This document shows positions 1 through 9,356 of a stretch of DNA of 64,000 nt, piece after piece (the stretch's first letter is position 1; each line of letters opens with the position of its first letter). Location of the stretch: the NCBI RefSeq assembly GCF_007830115.1, contig NZ_VLKP01000003.1, positions 1-64,000 on the forward strand. The letters are read 5' to 3'. The stretch comes from Aerolutibacter ruishenii (GTDB taxonomy: Bacteria > Pseudomonadota > Gammaproteobacteria > Xanthomonadales > Xanthomonadaceae). A model generated the notes under the pieces. That model did not search any database and was not told where the DNA came from. It was given only the letters and a program-made list of their open reading frames with translations. The translations under genes were made by a program, and so were the position numbers.

Positions 1-482
1 CGAGGTGCCCCGCCATTGGGGATGTAGTAAAGGATCCGCGGATCCTTGGGATCCCACTGCGGCTCGGAAAAGTCGGTGGGGCCAGAGAGGGTTCTGATCC
101 GAGCGAGCGTATTGGCATCGTATAGGTGCCAAGCGCCACCGTGGGTATAGACGAGGATGCGGGTGTTGTCGGCGTTGAAGGCCTGACGGCGCGCGTAGTG
201 GCTCTTGGCGAAGGAAGTCGACGTTTCAGTCGCGTGGTTGGTCGCGCGAATGACGCAGGTCTTGAAGTTGGGATCGCGGGTTACGACGCCCTTGGCCGGA
301 CGGGAGGTCGTCGGTGGGGGCGCGGCGCCAATGTAACCGGTGACCGGAGTGAACGAGCTGCCATACATGGCTGCGCAGTCGCGATTGACGTCAACGGCTT
401 TGGCTTCTTGAGAATGGGTCAGCGCAAGCGGCGCAAGCGCGAGAGAGAGCAGTGAAGCGGAGAAAGTCTTTGTAAGGTTCAT
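1..482 (-). CDS. Secreted protein, possible beta-propeller, 3' end outside window
   Basis: Read on the minus strand from an ATG at 482, the frame stays open to the window edge, so about 160 residues are visible and the C-terminus is missing. The first 29 residues form a Sec-type signal peptide (charged start, long Leu/Ala core, cleavage near QEAKA). The mature part has Cys residues near positions 37 and 75. It ends in a stretch resembling WD40/TolB-like propeller blades (RQAFNADNTRILVYT, then DFSEPQWDPKDPRILYY). It flanks exopolysaccharide genes, so a role in surface or secreted polysaccharide biology is possible but not shown. Family not recognised. Confidence 0.6.
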   Translation of the reverse strand, partial: MNLTKTFSASLLSLALAPLALTHSQEAKAVDVNRDCAAMYGSSFTPVTGYIGAAPPPTTSRPAKGVVTRDPNFKTCVIRATNHATETSTSFAKSHYARRQAFNADNTRILVYTHGGAWHLYDANTLARIRTLSGPTDFSEPQWDPKDPRILYYIPNGGAP

Positions 483-753
483 CAAACTCAGCACCAACAT
501 GGTCCTAGGGGGGGGCGACACCCTCCTTGGAGCCAGGGCGGACTGTATTGGCGCGTCGGGTATTCACGTTGGGGACCACGTCACACATACGGGATCGCTA
601 ATGACCCCTTATCGAGTTATTAATGCCGGCAAGAGCGGGACGTCACAGTTTCCGGCGATCCGGCGCAACAGGCCTCGCTCGAGCCTTCGGTCGATTCGTG
701 ATTCCGGTCACGTTATGCGCCGGGACATGGCATGACCCGATGCGGCGCAGCCT
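483..753. other. Intergenic region between secreted protein and glycosyltransferase
   Basis: About 270 bases between divergent genes. It has a G run near 508-516 and a locally AT-richer stretch near 600-630 that could hold promoters for either side. No convincing -10/-35 pair, terminator or RNA gene was recognised. Short open frames here look like chance. Confidence 0.4.
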
Positions 754-2085
754 GTGCGGAGGCGCAATGGTGGCCGTCTCGCGATGGCCTCGCAGCTAAA
801 CGCGTTGCGTTATCGAGTAATGACTTGGCGTCAAAATGGCATGGCGCCACCAACGCGACAAACAGCAGGCGGTGTTGAATTGCTTCAATCACCACGTGGG
901 GCTGCACGGAATGGCCTGGACTCCGGGCGGATCCTCATCGACTCCGTTGCCGATGGCGTGGGCAGCGCACGCGTCGAGCGCGTGGCAATTCTGCTGCGCG
1001 ATCTAAGCGGCGGTGGGGCAGAGCGCGTGACCGTGAATCTTGCCAACGAGCTTGCGGCTCGGGGCTACCACGTCGATCTGGTCTTGTTTCGCCCCACGGG
1101 CCCCCTGCTTGCGATCATCGATCCCGTCGTCAACGTCGTTGACTTGGGTGTCTCGCGCTATCGATGGTCACTGTGGCCATTGATCCGCTACCTCCGGATG
1201 AGCAATCCATCCGCGTTGCTTGCATGCATGTGGCCAATGACTGTGCTGGCGGTGCTGGCAAAGGCGGTCGCCCGCATTGATAGCCGTTTGTTGGTTGTCG
1301 AGCACAAGACCTGGTCTGCCGATCTGGCCACAAAGCCATGGCGACGCCGGATGGTCAGCGCCTCAATGCGGCTCGTGTTTCCGCACGCCGATGCACGCAT
1401 CGCGGTTTCGGAGGGCGCCGCGGATGATCTCGCGCGCTTTTCCGGCGTTCTTAGGTCGTCCATTTCGGTGTTGTACAACCCCGTTGTCGACGGATCAGTG
1501 CTCGCGCCGGAGGGCGATGGGTTTCCTCCAGATTCTTGGTGGAGCGGGAACCATCGACGGATCCTTGCTGTCGGACGCTTGGTAAAGGAGAAGGACCTGC
1601 CAACTCTGCTGCGGGCCTTTTCTCACATGCGGAATACGGGCCATCCGTGCGCGAGGTTGTTGATGCTCGGCGAAGGCGAGGATCGCCACATGCTGGAAGC
1701 GCTGGTCGGGGAGTTGGGCGTGGCGGACGCCGTTGACATGCCAGGATTCGTTGCCGATACCCGTCCATACTTCCGGCGGGCTGACCTGTTCGTTCTATCG
1801 TCTGCCACCGAGGGACTTCCAACGGTCGTCATCGAAGCAATGGCGGCAGGTGCACGAATCGTCAGCACGGACTGTCCCTCCGGCCCCCGCGAGTTGCTGC
1901 AGGATGGCGCTCTGGGGCGGCTTGTGCCGGTTGGTGACGTTGCCGGACTGGCGCAAGCGATGGTATCGGCGCTGCGCGACGATCCTGATCGCGAGGCGCT
2001 GAGGAGTCGCGCCGCTGATTTCTCCGTATCCAGATGCGTGGACGATTATGAGCGGTTGCTGCTCGGACGCAGGGCATCATCGTAA
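754..2085 (+). CDS. Glycosyltransferase family 4 (group 1)
   Basis: A GT-B fold glycosyltransferase, presumably transferring a sugar from a nucleotide-sugar donor to a lipid-linked acceptor on the cytoplasmic face of the membrane. The N-terminal acceptor domain carries LRDLSGGGAERVTVNLANEL, typical of capsule/LPS GT4 enzymes. The C-terminal donor domain has VGRLVKEKD and the E-x7-E type motif in SSATEGLPTVVIEAMAAG. The first ~70 residues are unlike the family, so the true start is probably an internal codon (a GTG near 957 precedes the conserved core). It converges with and overlaps the next gene by 9 bases. Confidence 0.8.
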   Translation: MRRRNGGRLAMASQLNALRYRVMTWRQNGMAPPTRQTAGGVELLQSPRGAARNGLDSGRILIDSVADGVGSARVERVAILLRDLSGGGAERVTVNLANELAARGYHVDLVLFRPTGPLLAIIDPVVNVVDLGVSRYRWSLWPLIRYLRMSNPSALLACMWPMTVLAVLAKAVARIDSRLLVVEHKTWSADLATKPWRRRMVSASMRLVFPHADARIAVSEGAADDLARFSGVLRSSISVLYNPVVDGSVLAPEGDGFPPDSWWSGNHRRILAVGRLVKEKDLPTLLRAFSHMRNTGHPCARLLMLGEGEDRHMLEALVGELGVADAVDMPGFVADTRPYFRRADLFVLSSATEGLPTVVIEAMAAGARIVSTDCPSGPRELLQDGALGRLVPVGDVAGLAQAMVSALRDDPDREALRSRAADFSVSRCVDDYERLLLGRRASS

Positions 2086-3318
2086 CAAACGCTTGTGGCG
2101 GCGATATTGGGCGCGTGCGGGCACTTCGGGCTGTCGATAGAGTGCAAGTAGTTTTTCGATCACGTTGTCTAGTCCGGCATGGAGCTCCACGCTTTCTCTT
2201 GCCCGTAGCCCCATTTCAGCCCGTTGAGCGTGTGAGACTGTCGCTGCTTCCACCATGGCCGCTGCGAGGCCACGACGGTCGCCTGGCTCGAACATCCAAC
2301 CATTGCATCCTGTGCGGACCAGATCCTCGCTGCCGCTGACCCGGCTGGCGATCATTGGCAGGCCTGCCGCCATGCATTCCAGTAGGGCATTCGATAGACC
2401 TTCGATCCGGGACGTGAGCACGCCGATATCGGCATCGGACAGAACCTCCTCGATGTCCTCACGTTGACCGCAGAACTCGACGTTGGATGCCACCCGGAGA
2501 TCGGTTGCAAGCGACTGGAGCGAGGCCAGTAACGGGCCGGTTCCTACTAGCTTCAGTTGGGCGCTGGGGCACGACGGCAAGGCGTCGGCGAAGGCCTGCA
2601 ACAGGATCCCCAAGTCCTTCTCCGGCACCATCCGCCCCACGAACACAAAGCGGGGGAAGGGTGACGAAGCTCGGGTGATCGTCCTGTAGCGGGCGGTATC
2701 CACCGCGTTCGGGATGGAGGCAATCCGAGCCGGTGGAATGCCACGGGCGGCGATGGTCGAGGCTATCCGGTTGCTGATGGCCTGCCAGGCGCTCGCCCAC
2801 AACAAACAGCGGTGGAGGATCCGATATGTCCAAGGTGCCGCAGTAGCGAGCGCTCCTTGTTCGAGTTCCCACGCTCCGGAAACCTTCAGGATGACCGGTT
2901 TGCCGACCAGTCTGCCGAGCAAGCCGCACACTGCGCCAAAGCGGTGGACAATGTGGACGTGCCACGCGTCGTAGCGCTTTCGACGCGCCCAAAGGAACAT
3001 GGCCAATCTAGCGCAGAGTATCGCGCCGCCCAACCAGCGGATGCGCGGAAAGCGAATACGGCAGACCGGCACACGATCGACGCGGAAGATTGTCTCGCGC
3101 CGGACGGGCCAGTCCTTGATCAGGGGGGTCAGTATCGTGACCCGGTGACCCCTGGCTCGCAGCGCCTTGGCCAAGGTTCGGACCTGTGCTTCGGCCCCTC
3201 CGAGGGGAACCGGATAGCGACTTTCCAGCACCATCAGGACATGGATCCGGCCGCGTCCGGCGTCCGGGAGCCTTGGCGGGATGAAGGGGGCGCGCGGATC
3301 AGTTTGCTTGCGTGGCAT
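2077..3318 (-). CDS. Glycosyltransferase family 4
   Basis: A 413-residue GT4 enzyme for exopolysaccharide assembly. The N-terminal domain has MVLESRYPVPLGGAEAQVRTLAKALRARGH cut into the usual GGAExxv helix. The C-terminal donor-binding domain has FVGRMVPEKDLGILL and SRIEGLSNALLECMAAGLP. The frame is open 91 codons further upstream, but that stretch overlaps the gene before it and is unlike the family. The ATG at 3318 has a GGGAG ribosome-binding site about 9 bases upstream. Downstream gene of the minus-strand exopolysaccharide run. Confidence 0.85.
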   Translation of the reverse strand: MPRKQTDPRAPFIPPRLPDAGRGRIHVLMVLESRYPVPLGGAEAQVRTLAKALRARGHRVTILTPLIKDWPVRRETIFRVDRVPVCRIRFPRIRWLGGAILCARLAMFLWARRKRYDAWHVHIVHRFGAVCGLLGRLVGKPVILKVSGAWELEQGALATAAPWTYRILHRCLLWASAWQAISNRIASTIAARGIPPARIASIPNAVDTARYRTITRASSPFPRFVFVGRMVPEKDLGILLQAFADALPSCPSAQLKLVGTGPLLASLQSLATDLRVASNVEFCGQREDIEEVLSDADIGVLTSRIEGLSNALLECMAAGLPMIASRVSGSEDLVRTGCNGWMFEPGDRRGLAAAMVEAATVSHAQRAEMGLRARESVELHAGLDNVIEKLLALYRQPEVPARAQYRRHKRLLR

Positions 3319-3376
3319 CAATTTGGCTCCCTTGGGCACGCGCAAGTACTGGTCACCGCTTCGTGTCCGGTCGGGC

Positions 3377-4684
3377 TCAACGGCGCCAGATGACGGCCAG
3401 CCCGATTGAGTTTTCCTCGTAGTCGCGCCCAATTGCGGTCGAATCCCGGGTGTTCCGCAGTATCTCGGCCTCCCAGGACCAATGTCGGTTGAGTCTCTGC
3501 TCGAACCCAAGGCCGTAGACGCGGTCACGATCCCTGCGCTGCTGCACGATGTAATTCCGATCTCGTGCGGAGGCGCGGGCAGAGACGACAATCAGCGGTC
3601 GGACGCGATAGCCGAACTCGATGTAGCCGTCGCGGATGTTCTGGTCATCCAGCGCATCGGATATGTATCGCGCCTTCTGATAGGCCGGTCGCAGTCTCGC
3701 AATTACTCGCTCCCCGCGAAAGCGATAGTCGAACTCGACACGTCGCTGTTGGTATACATCGGAATTCACGAGGATCGCCGACTGCGCGAGTTGGGGAATC
3801 ATTGGCTCGTCGAGGTCGCCATGTCGGGTGATCAGATCCTGGACGGAGTCCGCCAGTTGATACCGCAGGCGTCCACTCAGCGTACTCTTGGCCGTCGCTC
3901 TCCAGTCGATGTCGATGCGAAACAGTGCAGATGAATCGGTATCTCGACCGCTCGCGCGCAAACGCGAGTGCCCCGCGTCCGCGGTAAGGGTTGCGTTCGC
4001 GCCGTTTCGACGATATTGCACGAATCCGTCGTCGCGCCTATAGTCCGCGCCGCCGAGATCGTGGTCGAACTCTACCTTGGTGGAGACCAGGTTGATCGAT
4101 CCGGATTGTGTTTCCGAGAACCCATGTTGGAGCCTGGCAGCCGCGCTGTAGCGGCCGCCGTCGAACTCTTCGGTAACCTCTGCATTGGTTTTTGCTACCC
4201 GAAGCTCAACTAGCGCCTTGGTTCTTTCTGTGATTGCGGCGATAAAGCTTGGGCCAGAAACCAGGATGTTCGTCTGCTGCAGATTCCCCGGTGACGAACC
4301 CTCCCGGATATCGATCGGCTGATAGCTGAGGTAGTCTTCGACGACAAGGCTCACCCGTTCGGGAAGCACCGTCCAATTCAGTTGGCCGGCAAATTCGCCC
4401 CGGGACTCATCTTGGAAATTGTTCTGGGTATAGTGGCGGTATTCCATCTCACCACGGGCCTGCATCCGGACTCTTGCGCCTTCCTGGATCGCGTCGAAGC
4501 GAAGCCGAGGGATGACCACCGTTTCACTGGTCTCGCTGTCACTGTCGAGGTTTATGTTGTCGCTACCAAGCAGTGATGCTTCCAGTTGATAGTTGATTTG
4601 CGCCGTTTTGACGTTGTTGGGAATCGCAACCAAAAGTGCCGTGCTCAGCGCTGCGACATAAGTTCGCGAAGAGTGTCTTTCCAT
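3377..4684 (-). CDS. Outer-membrane beta-barrel protein of exopolysaccharide locus
   Basis: 435 residues beginning with a signal peptide (residues 1 to about 28), followed by alternating amphipathic strands rich in aromatic and charged residues, ending in WRR after a terminal strand (SIGLAVIWRR). This is the layout of the barrel proteins found in exopolysaccharide loci (EpsL-like or PEP-CTERM-associated), probably a secretion or outer-membrane anchoring component. The start at 4684 follows a strong GGAGGGGGG ribosome-binding site. The gene lies 29 bases downstream of the kinase-like ATPase, consistent with one operon. The exact family is uncertain. Confidence 0.7.
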   Translation of the reverse strand: MERHSSRTYVAALSTALLVAIPNNVKTAQINYQLEASLLGSDNINLDSDSETSETVVIPRLRFDAIQEGARVRMQARGEMEYRHYTQNNFQDESRGEFAGQLNWTVLPERVSLVVEDYLSYQPIDIREGSSPGNLQQTNILVSGPSFIAAITERTKALVELRVAKTNAEVTEEFDGGRYSAAARLQHGFSETQSGSINLVSTKVEFDHDLGGADYRRDDGFVQYRRNGANATLTADAGHSRLRASGRDTDSSALFRIDIDWRATAKSTLSGRLRYQLADSVQDLITRHGDLDEPMIPQLAQSAILVNSDVYQQRRVEFDYRFRGERVIARLRPAYQKARYISDALDDQNIRDGYIEFGYRVRPLIVVSARASARDRNYIVQQRRDRDRVYGLGFEQRLNRHWSWEAEILRNTRDSTAIGRDYEENSIGLAVIWRR

Positions 4685-4713
4685 GTGGATACCCCCCTCC
4701 TGCGCCGACAGGA

Positions 4714-5463
4714 CTAGACGCCTTCGTTGAATACGACACCCGCGAACTTTCTCTGGTCGAAATGGGATGCGGCGCTTGCGATCGCTTCCGGCGTGTCATG
4801 GCCGTAGCCTGCAACCAGCACGACCACGTCGGCGAGGTCCGCCAATATCCGTGCATCCGGCGCACCGAGGACCGGGGGACTATCCAGGAACAGGTATCTC
4901 GCGAGATCGTGATTTCGCAGGGAGTCGATTAGCAGGCGCATCCTGGCCGACGAGAAGTATTCCGCTTCATTGTCGCCATGACGCGATGTTCCCGCTGGGA
5001 TGAGTTGAAGCCCCGGGATGCCCGTGTCATAGAGGACGCTGCCGATGTCCTCCCTGTGGTTCTCAAGGTAGTTGACGAGTCCGCCATTGGAAGGCGCAAT
5101 ACGCATCAAAGCATGTTGGGAGGGATTGTGCAGATTGCAATCGACGAGAAGTGCGCTCTTGGAGTTGTCGAACGTCACCGAAACAGCGAGGTTGCGCGCT
5201 ACGAAGCTGCCGCCGCAGCCACGACTTACAGGCGCAACCAGGGTGACGAAGTTATCGTTGGATGCTGCCAGCAACCTCGTCCTGATCTCGCGAAACGCGT
5301 CGACTATAGGGCGTGAGTTGACAGAGAAATGTACGATCTGCCGCTCGTCAAGCTGCGCTGGCGTAAGCGTGGGCGTTCGTGCCGATAACGCGTTGGGGCG
5401 GCTTGTAGGATCGCGCTCCGAAGCCGTGTCCTGAACGAGTTTTGGAGCCTGGCTCGTGCTCAT
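4714..5463 (-). CDS. Tyrosine-kinase-like (CpsD/CapB-type) ATPase with degenerate Walker A
   Basis: 249 residues with the fold signature of bacterial tyrosine kinases that partner Wzz/GumC proteins: REIRTRLLA ahead of a P-loop, ALLVDCNLHNPS as Walker A', and YLFLDSPPVLGAPDAR as Walker B. The P-loop reads APVSRGCGGSFVARNLA, so the usual Lys-Ser/Thr is replaced by Gly-Ser/Phe. There is no C-terminal tyrosine cluster. The start overlaps the stop of the chain-length gene by 4 bases, so the two are probably translationally coupled. The protein likely regulates chain length without normal autokinase activity (inference). Confidence 0.75.
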   Translation of the reverse strand: MSTSQAPKLVQDTASERDPTSRPNALSARTPTLTPAQLDERQIVHFSVNSRPIVDAFREIRTRLLAASNDNFVTLVAPVSRGCGGSFVARNLAVSVTFDNSKSALLVDCNLHNPSQHALMRIAPSNGGLVNYLENHREDIGSVLYDTGIPGLQLIPAGTSRHGDNEAEYFSSARMRLLIDSLRNHDLARYLFLDSPPVLGAPDARILADLADVVVLVAGYGHDTPEAIASAASHFDQRKFAGVVFNEGV

Positions 5464-7061
5464 GGATATGTCACCATTTTAGCTATCATTACCAGTCCGT
5501 AGATGACCGGAACAGCGACGAACAATGCAGTGCCAAACGCTGCGCGCCGCGACGCCTCAACCCGTTTTTTTCGACTCAGTTGGGTGGGAATTGCGCCAAG
5601 GACAGGCAGGCCCGCGTCGCGCTCGATCCCCATCGATGAACGAACTCGTGGATCACGCCTGACGATGAAGGCAAGGAGAAGCAGGGGCACCAGGGTTGCG
5701 AGCCCAAGCCCGATGATCGAAACGTGCATCAACCGCATCCCCGAAGGGAGCAACGGCATGGATGCCGGCTCCTGGATCTGGAAGTTGCTGGCTTGACCGT
5801 TCGCGTCCAGGTTCATGGAAACGCGGGCATTCTCCCGTCGCCGGAGGAGGTCCTGGTACAGCTCGCTGTTGACCGCATGGTCTCGGGTGAGCGCGGACAG
5901 CGTGCCTTCCGCTTCCACGATCTTTCGACTGCGCGACAGTTCCTGGCCCAGAAGCGCAGAGGCGGTGGACTCTCGGGCGGCGGCGGCGACCTTCTGCTGA
6001 CGGATATTGGCAAGGCGGCTCCTGAGCTCGGAGTACAGCGGGTTCAGTGAGGGTGGGCCTAGCATGCTGCCCGCGCTTGCAACGCCATTGGCGAGGCCGC
6101 CACCTCCCAGTATTTGCCGCTGCACATCGCGCATCTGGTTCTGTACGCGGATTACATCAGGGTGGCGCGACGTGTAATTCAGAGACAGACGGTCAAGTTC
6201 GGTCTGCAATTCCGCTAGCCTGGCCCGGAGTTGGCTGGAGCGACTCACGGTGCTGATCTCGTTCTCGCCGGAAAGTTGGGCCTGCAGTTGTCGTTCCTGG
6301 GACGCGAGATCTACAAGGTTGAGCCGGGCATTGGCAACCTCTCTGTGCAGTTCTCCGATTCTGGCGGTTACGTCCGACTCCACGCCATCGCGGGCATCGG
6401 GGTTGACGCTGCGATAGCGCTGCAGGTTGCCCTCCGCATTTGACAGTAGTGCGCGGTACTTGGCGGCCTCGGCGCCGATGAATTCGAACGCCCCGCTGCT
6501 CTCCTTGGCTTTGGCGGCCATGCTTTCAGCCATGAGGAGCTCCGAATAGCGCTTCGTCACCAGATGGGCGCGCTTCGCGTCAGTGTCGCTGTAGGTGATG
6601 CGGATCAGGTTAATCCTTGGATCGTCCGCCCGCGCCCGGGTTCTGCCACGATCCATCACTTCGATTGATGTCCTCTCCGAGATACTGCCGATCAACCTTT
6701 CCTGTTCCACGGGACTTGGGTTGGATTCCATCCAGCCACCCGATCGCAGAATCTCGTCCATGACGCGACGGCTGAACGCCACCTCCCGTGCGATTGTGGC
6801 GCGGTCTGCGGCGTCAGTTGGTACCGTGCGCCCCTGCATCAGTGGGGCAATGATGTTGTTGTCCTCCACCAGCACTGTTGCTGAGGATTCATACGTCGCA
6901 GGGCGGATCATGCCCCAGAACAGAATGCTGAGTGCAATAGTGGCAAAGATTGCCGCTAGCGGCACGATGTGGCGTTTGAACTCCTTGATGGCGATCGGAA
7001 CCTGATTGAGCAATGAATCCGGCCTGTTCGCGCCGCCCCATGGCAAGAGTGCCGTAGTCAC
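5460..7061 (-). CDS. Wzz/GumC-type polysaccharide chain-length determinant
   Basis: 533-residue inner-membrane protein. One transmembrane segment lies near residues 35-52 (PLAAIFATIALSILFW), then the Wzz region with YESSATVLVEDN, then a long periplasmic coiled coil (about 170-430: repeated Leu/Glu/Arg heptads including LRARLAELQTELDRL). A second transmembrane segment follows near 445-465 and a third near the C-terminus (FGTALFVAVPVIYGLVMIA). It governs polymer length and export across the periplasm together with the Wza-type lipoprotein upstream, which it overlaps by 4 bases, and the kinase-like protein downstream. Confidence 0.85.
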   Translation of the reverse strand: MTTALLPWGGANRPDSLLNQVPIAIKEFKRHIVPLAAIFATIALSILFWGMIRPATYESSATVLVEDNNIIAPLMQGRTVPTDAADRATIAREVAFSRRVMDEILRSGGWMESNPSPVEQERLIGSISERTSIEVMDRGRTRARADDPRINLIRITYSDTDAKRAHLVTKRYSELLMAESMAAKAKESSGAFEFIGAEAAKYRALLSNAEGNLQRYRSVNPDARDGVESDVTARIGELHREVANARLNLVDLASQERQLQAQLSGENEISTVSRSSQLRARLAELQTELDRLSLNYTSRHPDVIRVQNQMRDVQRQILGGGGLANGVASAGSMLGPPSLNPLYSELRSRLANIRQQKVAAAARESTASALLGQELSRSRKIVEAEGTLSALTRDHAVNSELYQDLLRRRENARVSMNLDANGQASNFQIQEPASMPLLPSGMRLMHVSIIGLGLATLVPLLLLAFIVRRDPRVRSSMGIERDAGLPVLGAIPTQLSRKKRVEASRRAAFGTALFVAVPVIYGLVMIAKMVTYP

Positions 7062-7684
7062 AGCACGCGCTCCGGAACGGTAATCACGTCGCCAGGTGCG
7101 ACCTTGTAATTCGTGGAAAGATCGCCGTGTTTAAGAATGCGGTTGAGCCTGACGCTGTAACTTTGAGAGCCATTGGTCGACTTGCGGTGCAGGTCGGCCC
7201 GGTCGGAGCTGGCGAATTCATTCACGCCACCTGCGGCCAGCACCACGTCGAGGACCGTCATGCCTTGGCGGTATGGCACCGAGACTGGCTGGCGAACTGC
7301 GCCAGTGACGCTCACCCGCGAGAGGTATTCATGGCTGCGAAGCTCGGTAAGGATCACTGCGACCTGGGGCTCGATGATCAAGCTGCCCAGTTTGTCCTCG
7401 ATGTCCTTGGCCACTTCCGTAGGGGCGCGGCCGCCTGCTGACACATCGCCGATCAGCGGCACGGAGATCATTCCGTCTGGTCGCACCGGGACGGTGACGC
7501 CGAGCTCTGGGTTTCGCCACACCGAAACCTGAACGACGTCATCGACGCCGATTTTGTAGGAGGAGATTGCGTCGGTAGCGTTCTCCGGTGGCGCCCCGGT
7601 CGCGGTCGGGCCCTTGGTCGCGCAGCCCACCAGCGCCAGCGTCAGGAGGAGTCCAGCAATAGATGTGCGAGTTGTCTGGGTCAT
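7058..7684 (-). CDS. Wza-type polysaccharide export lipoprotein
   Basis: 208-residue outer-membrane lipoprotein. The lipobox LALVGC ends at Cys-20. The Poly_export domain follows (YKIGVDDVVQVSVWRNPELG, then VRPDGMISVPLIGDV) and then a SLBB-like domain (VSVTGAVRQPVSVPYRQGMTVLD in part, VVLAAGGVNEFA). The start at 7684 was chosen because it yields the lipoprotein signal and is preceded by GGGGAAAG; a longer frame exists upstream. It forms the outer-membrane exit pore and is the first gene of the minus-strand wza-wzc-kinase-barrel-GT4 run. Confidence 0.88.
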   Translation of the reverse strand: MTQTTRTSIAGLLLTLALVGCATKGPTATGAPPENATDAISSYKIGVDDVVQVSVWRNPELGVTVPVRPDGMISVPLIGDVSAGGRAPTEVAKDIEDKLGSLIIEPQVAVILTELRSHEYLSRVSVTGAVRQPVSVPYRQGMTVLDVVLAAGGVNEFASSDRADLHRKSTNGSQSYSVRLNRILKHGDLSTNYKVAPGDVITVPERVL

Positions 7685-7918
7685 GGTCTTTCCCCGGTGT
7701 GCACAACAGTCAAACGGGACGCAAGTAAACGACCGGACAGCTTGGTTGGCAGCCGCCAGGTGCGTGATGGGGGCCGTCAAGAACAACGTTGGATCGTCAA
7801 TGAGTCAATGGTGGACGGCCGTGCCAGAGCGTGCGGGAAAGGTGCTCCGAAGGCATCACCTGCCCTGATCTGCAGAAATGGCCGGTAATCAAAGGGTTTC
7901 GGTCAGGCCGTGATTGGC
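7685..7918. other. Intergenic region upstream of export operon
   Basis: 234 bases between the Wza-type gene and the GT2 gene, both on the minus strand. It probably holds the promoter of the export operon. No clear terminator hairpin or regulator site was recognised. Confidence 0.35.
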
Positions 7919-9055
7919 TCATCGGACCGGGGTCCAGGTTATTACCTTCTGTCCCTTCATGAAGCGGATCAGCCCAATGGCAGAGGAAAGGTTTGTCAGC
8001 AGGAAATAGTAGGGTTGAGCGAGAAGGCGAATGCCTCCTGGCGTGCTGATGGGCAGGAATCCCAGCGCGCCTGTCAGTACGCCAACCAACTGCAGGACCA
8101 GGAGCGGCACGTATCGACCGTCCACAGCCAAGGCGATGTTGGCCATCAGTGCGACAAGCCAGAATGCAGGTGACAGGTACCTGAGAACCTTGTGTGAAAG
8201 GAGTTGCCAAGCGAAAATCCCGAACCTCAGTGGGTTCAGGAGGTGGCGCCATCGCGCGATTGCCAGCAGGCTCCTGAGCGTGACCCGAATGCGCATTGAT
8301 AGCTCATCGTCGCCCCGGACCAGTGTTTCTTCATAACAGATCGCCTTTGGCTCAAGCACCGTGCGGAGGTTCTGGTCACGGATGTCGAGGGCGATCACGA
8401 AGTCGCTGATCGTATCGGGTGCTATTGGACGGTATGCACTGGCTCGCACCGCATACAGCTGCCCGCTGACGCCGATCAGGGATCCCAGGGCGCTTTCGGC
8501 CATCCTGAGCGCAACTTCATAGGTCCAGTATGAAACTCTTCCGCTGTTCGTCGCATTGGCTGGGTCCGGCGTATAGACAAGATTGCCTGCAACGCATCCC
8601 ACGGCGTTATCCGCGAAACTTCTGACCAGCTCGGCCAGCGCATTTTCCTCAAGCATGGTCGTGGCGTCGGCAAATACCAGTATCTCGCCCGTTGCCACTG
8701 TTGCAGCTGCATTCTGGCAGGCAGTCTTTCCGAGGCGGCCCTCGACTCGCAGGAGTTGGACCCTGGGATGGGCCAGGTCCTGCACGATGCTGTCCGTTCT
8801 GTCGTCGGACGCGTCCGATGCGACGATGATTTGCACCTTGTCGCTGGGGTATGCCAACGCCAACGTATTGAGGACTTTTGCCCTGATGTGTTTTTCTTCG
8901 TTGTAGGCTGAAATGATCAGCGTTACGGTTGGAAGCGCGTCCCCGCGGATGACCTCGCGGCGGAATACATACCCCAGTGCTATGGCGAGGAGTGGGTAGC
9001 CGACGTAGATGTAGGCAAGCATTCCGATGGCGCAGAAGAGGACAAGTTCCAGCAT
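7919..9055 (-). CDS. Membrane glycosyltransferase family 2
   Basis: 378-residue GT2 enzyme. The catalytic domain has VTLIISAYNEEKHI (donor binding), IIVASDASDDRTD (first Asp motif), ILVFADATTMLEENAL (DxD-like) and ISDFVIALDIRDQ. A transmembrane segment precedes it (LVLFCAIGMLAYIYVGYPLL) and four or so follow the catalytic domain. This is the arrangement of polymerising or priming synthases (cellulose/hyaluronan/ICA-type). The start at 9055 places the first membrane segment at the N-terminus. It belongs to the exopolysaccharide locus but is separated from wza by 234 bases, so it may have its own promoter. Confidence 0.82.
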   Translation of the reverse strand: MLELVLFCAIGMLAYIYVGYPLLAIALGYVFRREVIRGDALPTVTLIISAYNEEKHIRAKVLNTLALAYPSDKVQIIVASDASDDRTDSIVQDLAHPRVQLLRVEGRLGKTACQNAAATVATGEILVFADATTMLEENALAELVRSFADNAVGCVAGNLVYTPDPANATNSGRVSYWTYEVALRMAESALGSLIGVSGQLYAVRASAYRPIAPDTISDFVIALDIRDQNLRTVLEPKAICYEETLVRGDDELSMRIRVTLRSLLAIARWRHLLNPLRFGIFAWQLLSHKVLRYLSPAFWLVALMANIALAVDGRYVPLLVLQLVGVLTGALGFLPISTPGGIRLLAQPYYFLLTNLSSAIGLIRFMKGQKVITWTPVR

Positions 9056-9356
9056 CGAATGGGTTTCCCGGTTTGGCGTCGGACAGGATCCGGGCGCGGC
9101 GACACGACCATGGCGCGCGGTTGGCATTCGTATTGCTGGATGCCAGGTTTAGGGCGCGAAACCCGCGGGAGGTGCGTGCCGTGGCTCTCAACCGGGCAAA
9201 CGCGGCAGTCAGAGGGGACCGGCCATGGACTGGGGTCCCATTTCGACCTTGACCGGGCGGATGGCTGGACGGTCTTTGCGAACAGGTTTCCAGATTGACG
9301 GCGCCATCACAGGAGGTGACGGTTCACCCCAGGTTGCCGATGTGATACAGAGGCCC
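9056..9356. other. Divergent intergenic region
   Basis: About 300 bases between the minus-strand GT2 gene and the plus-strand TRIC-family gene. Open frames here are extensions of the neighbours without family similarity. No specific site recognised. The change from the lower-G+C exopolysaccharide locus to high-G+C DNA occurs around here. Confidence 0.35.

Noticed and set aside
126-455. 109-codon plus-strand frame at the window start
   Set aside because: Opposite strand of the secreted protein gene, which has a proper signal peptide and runs off the window edge.
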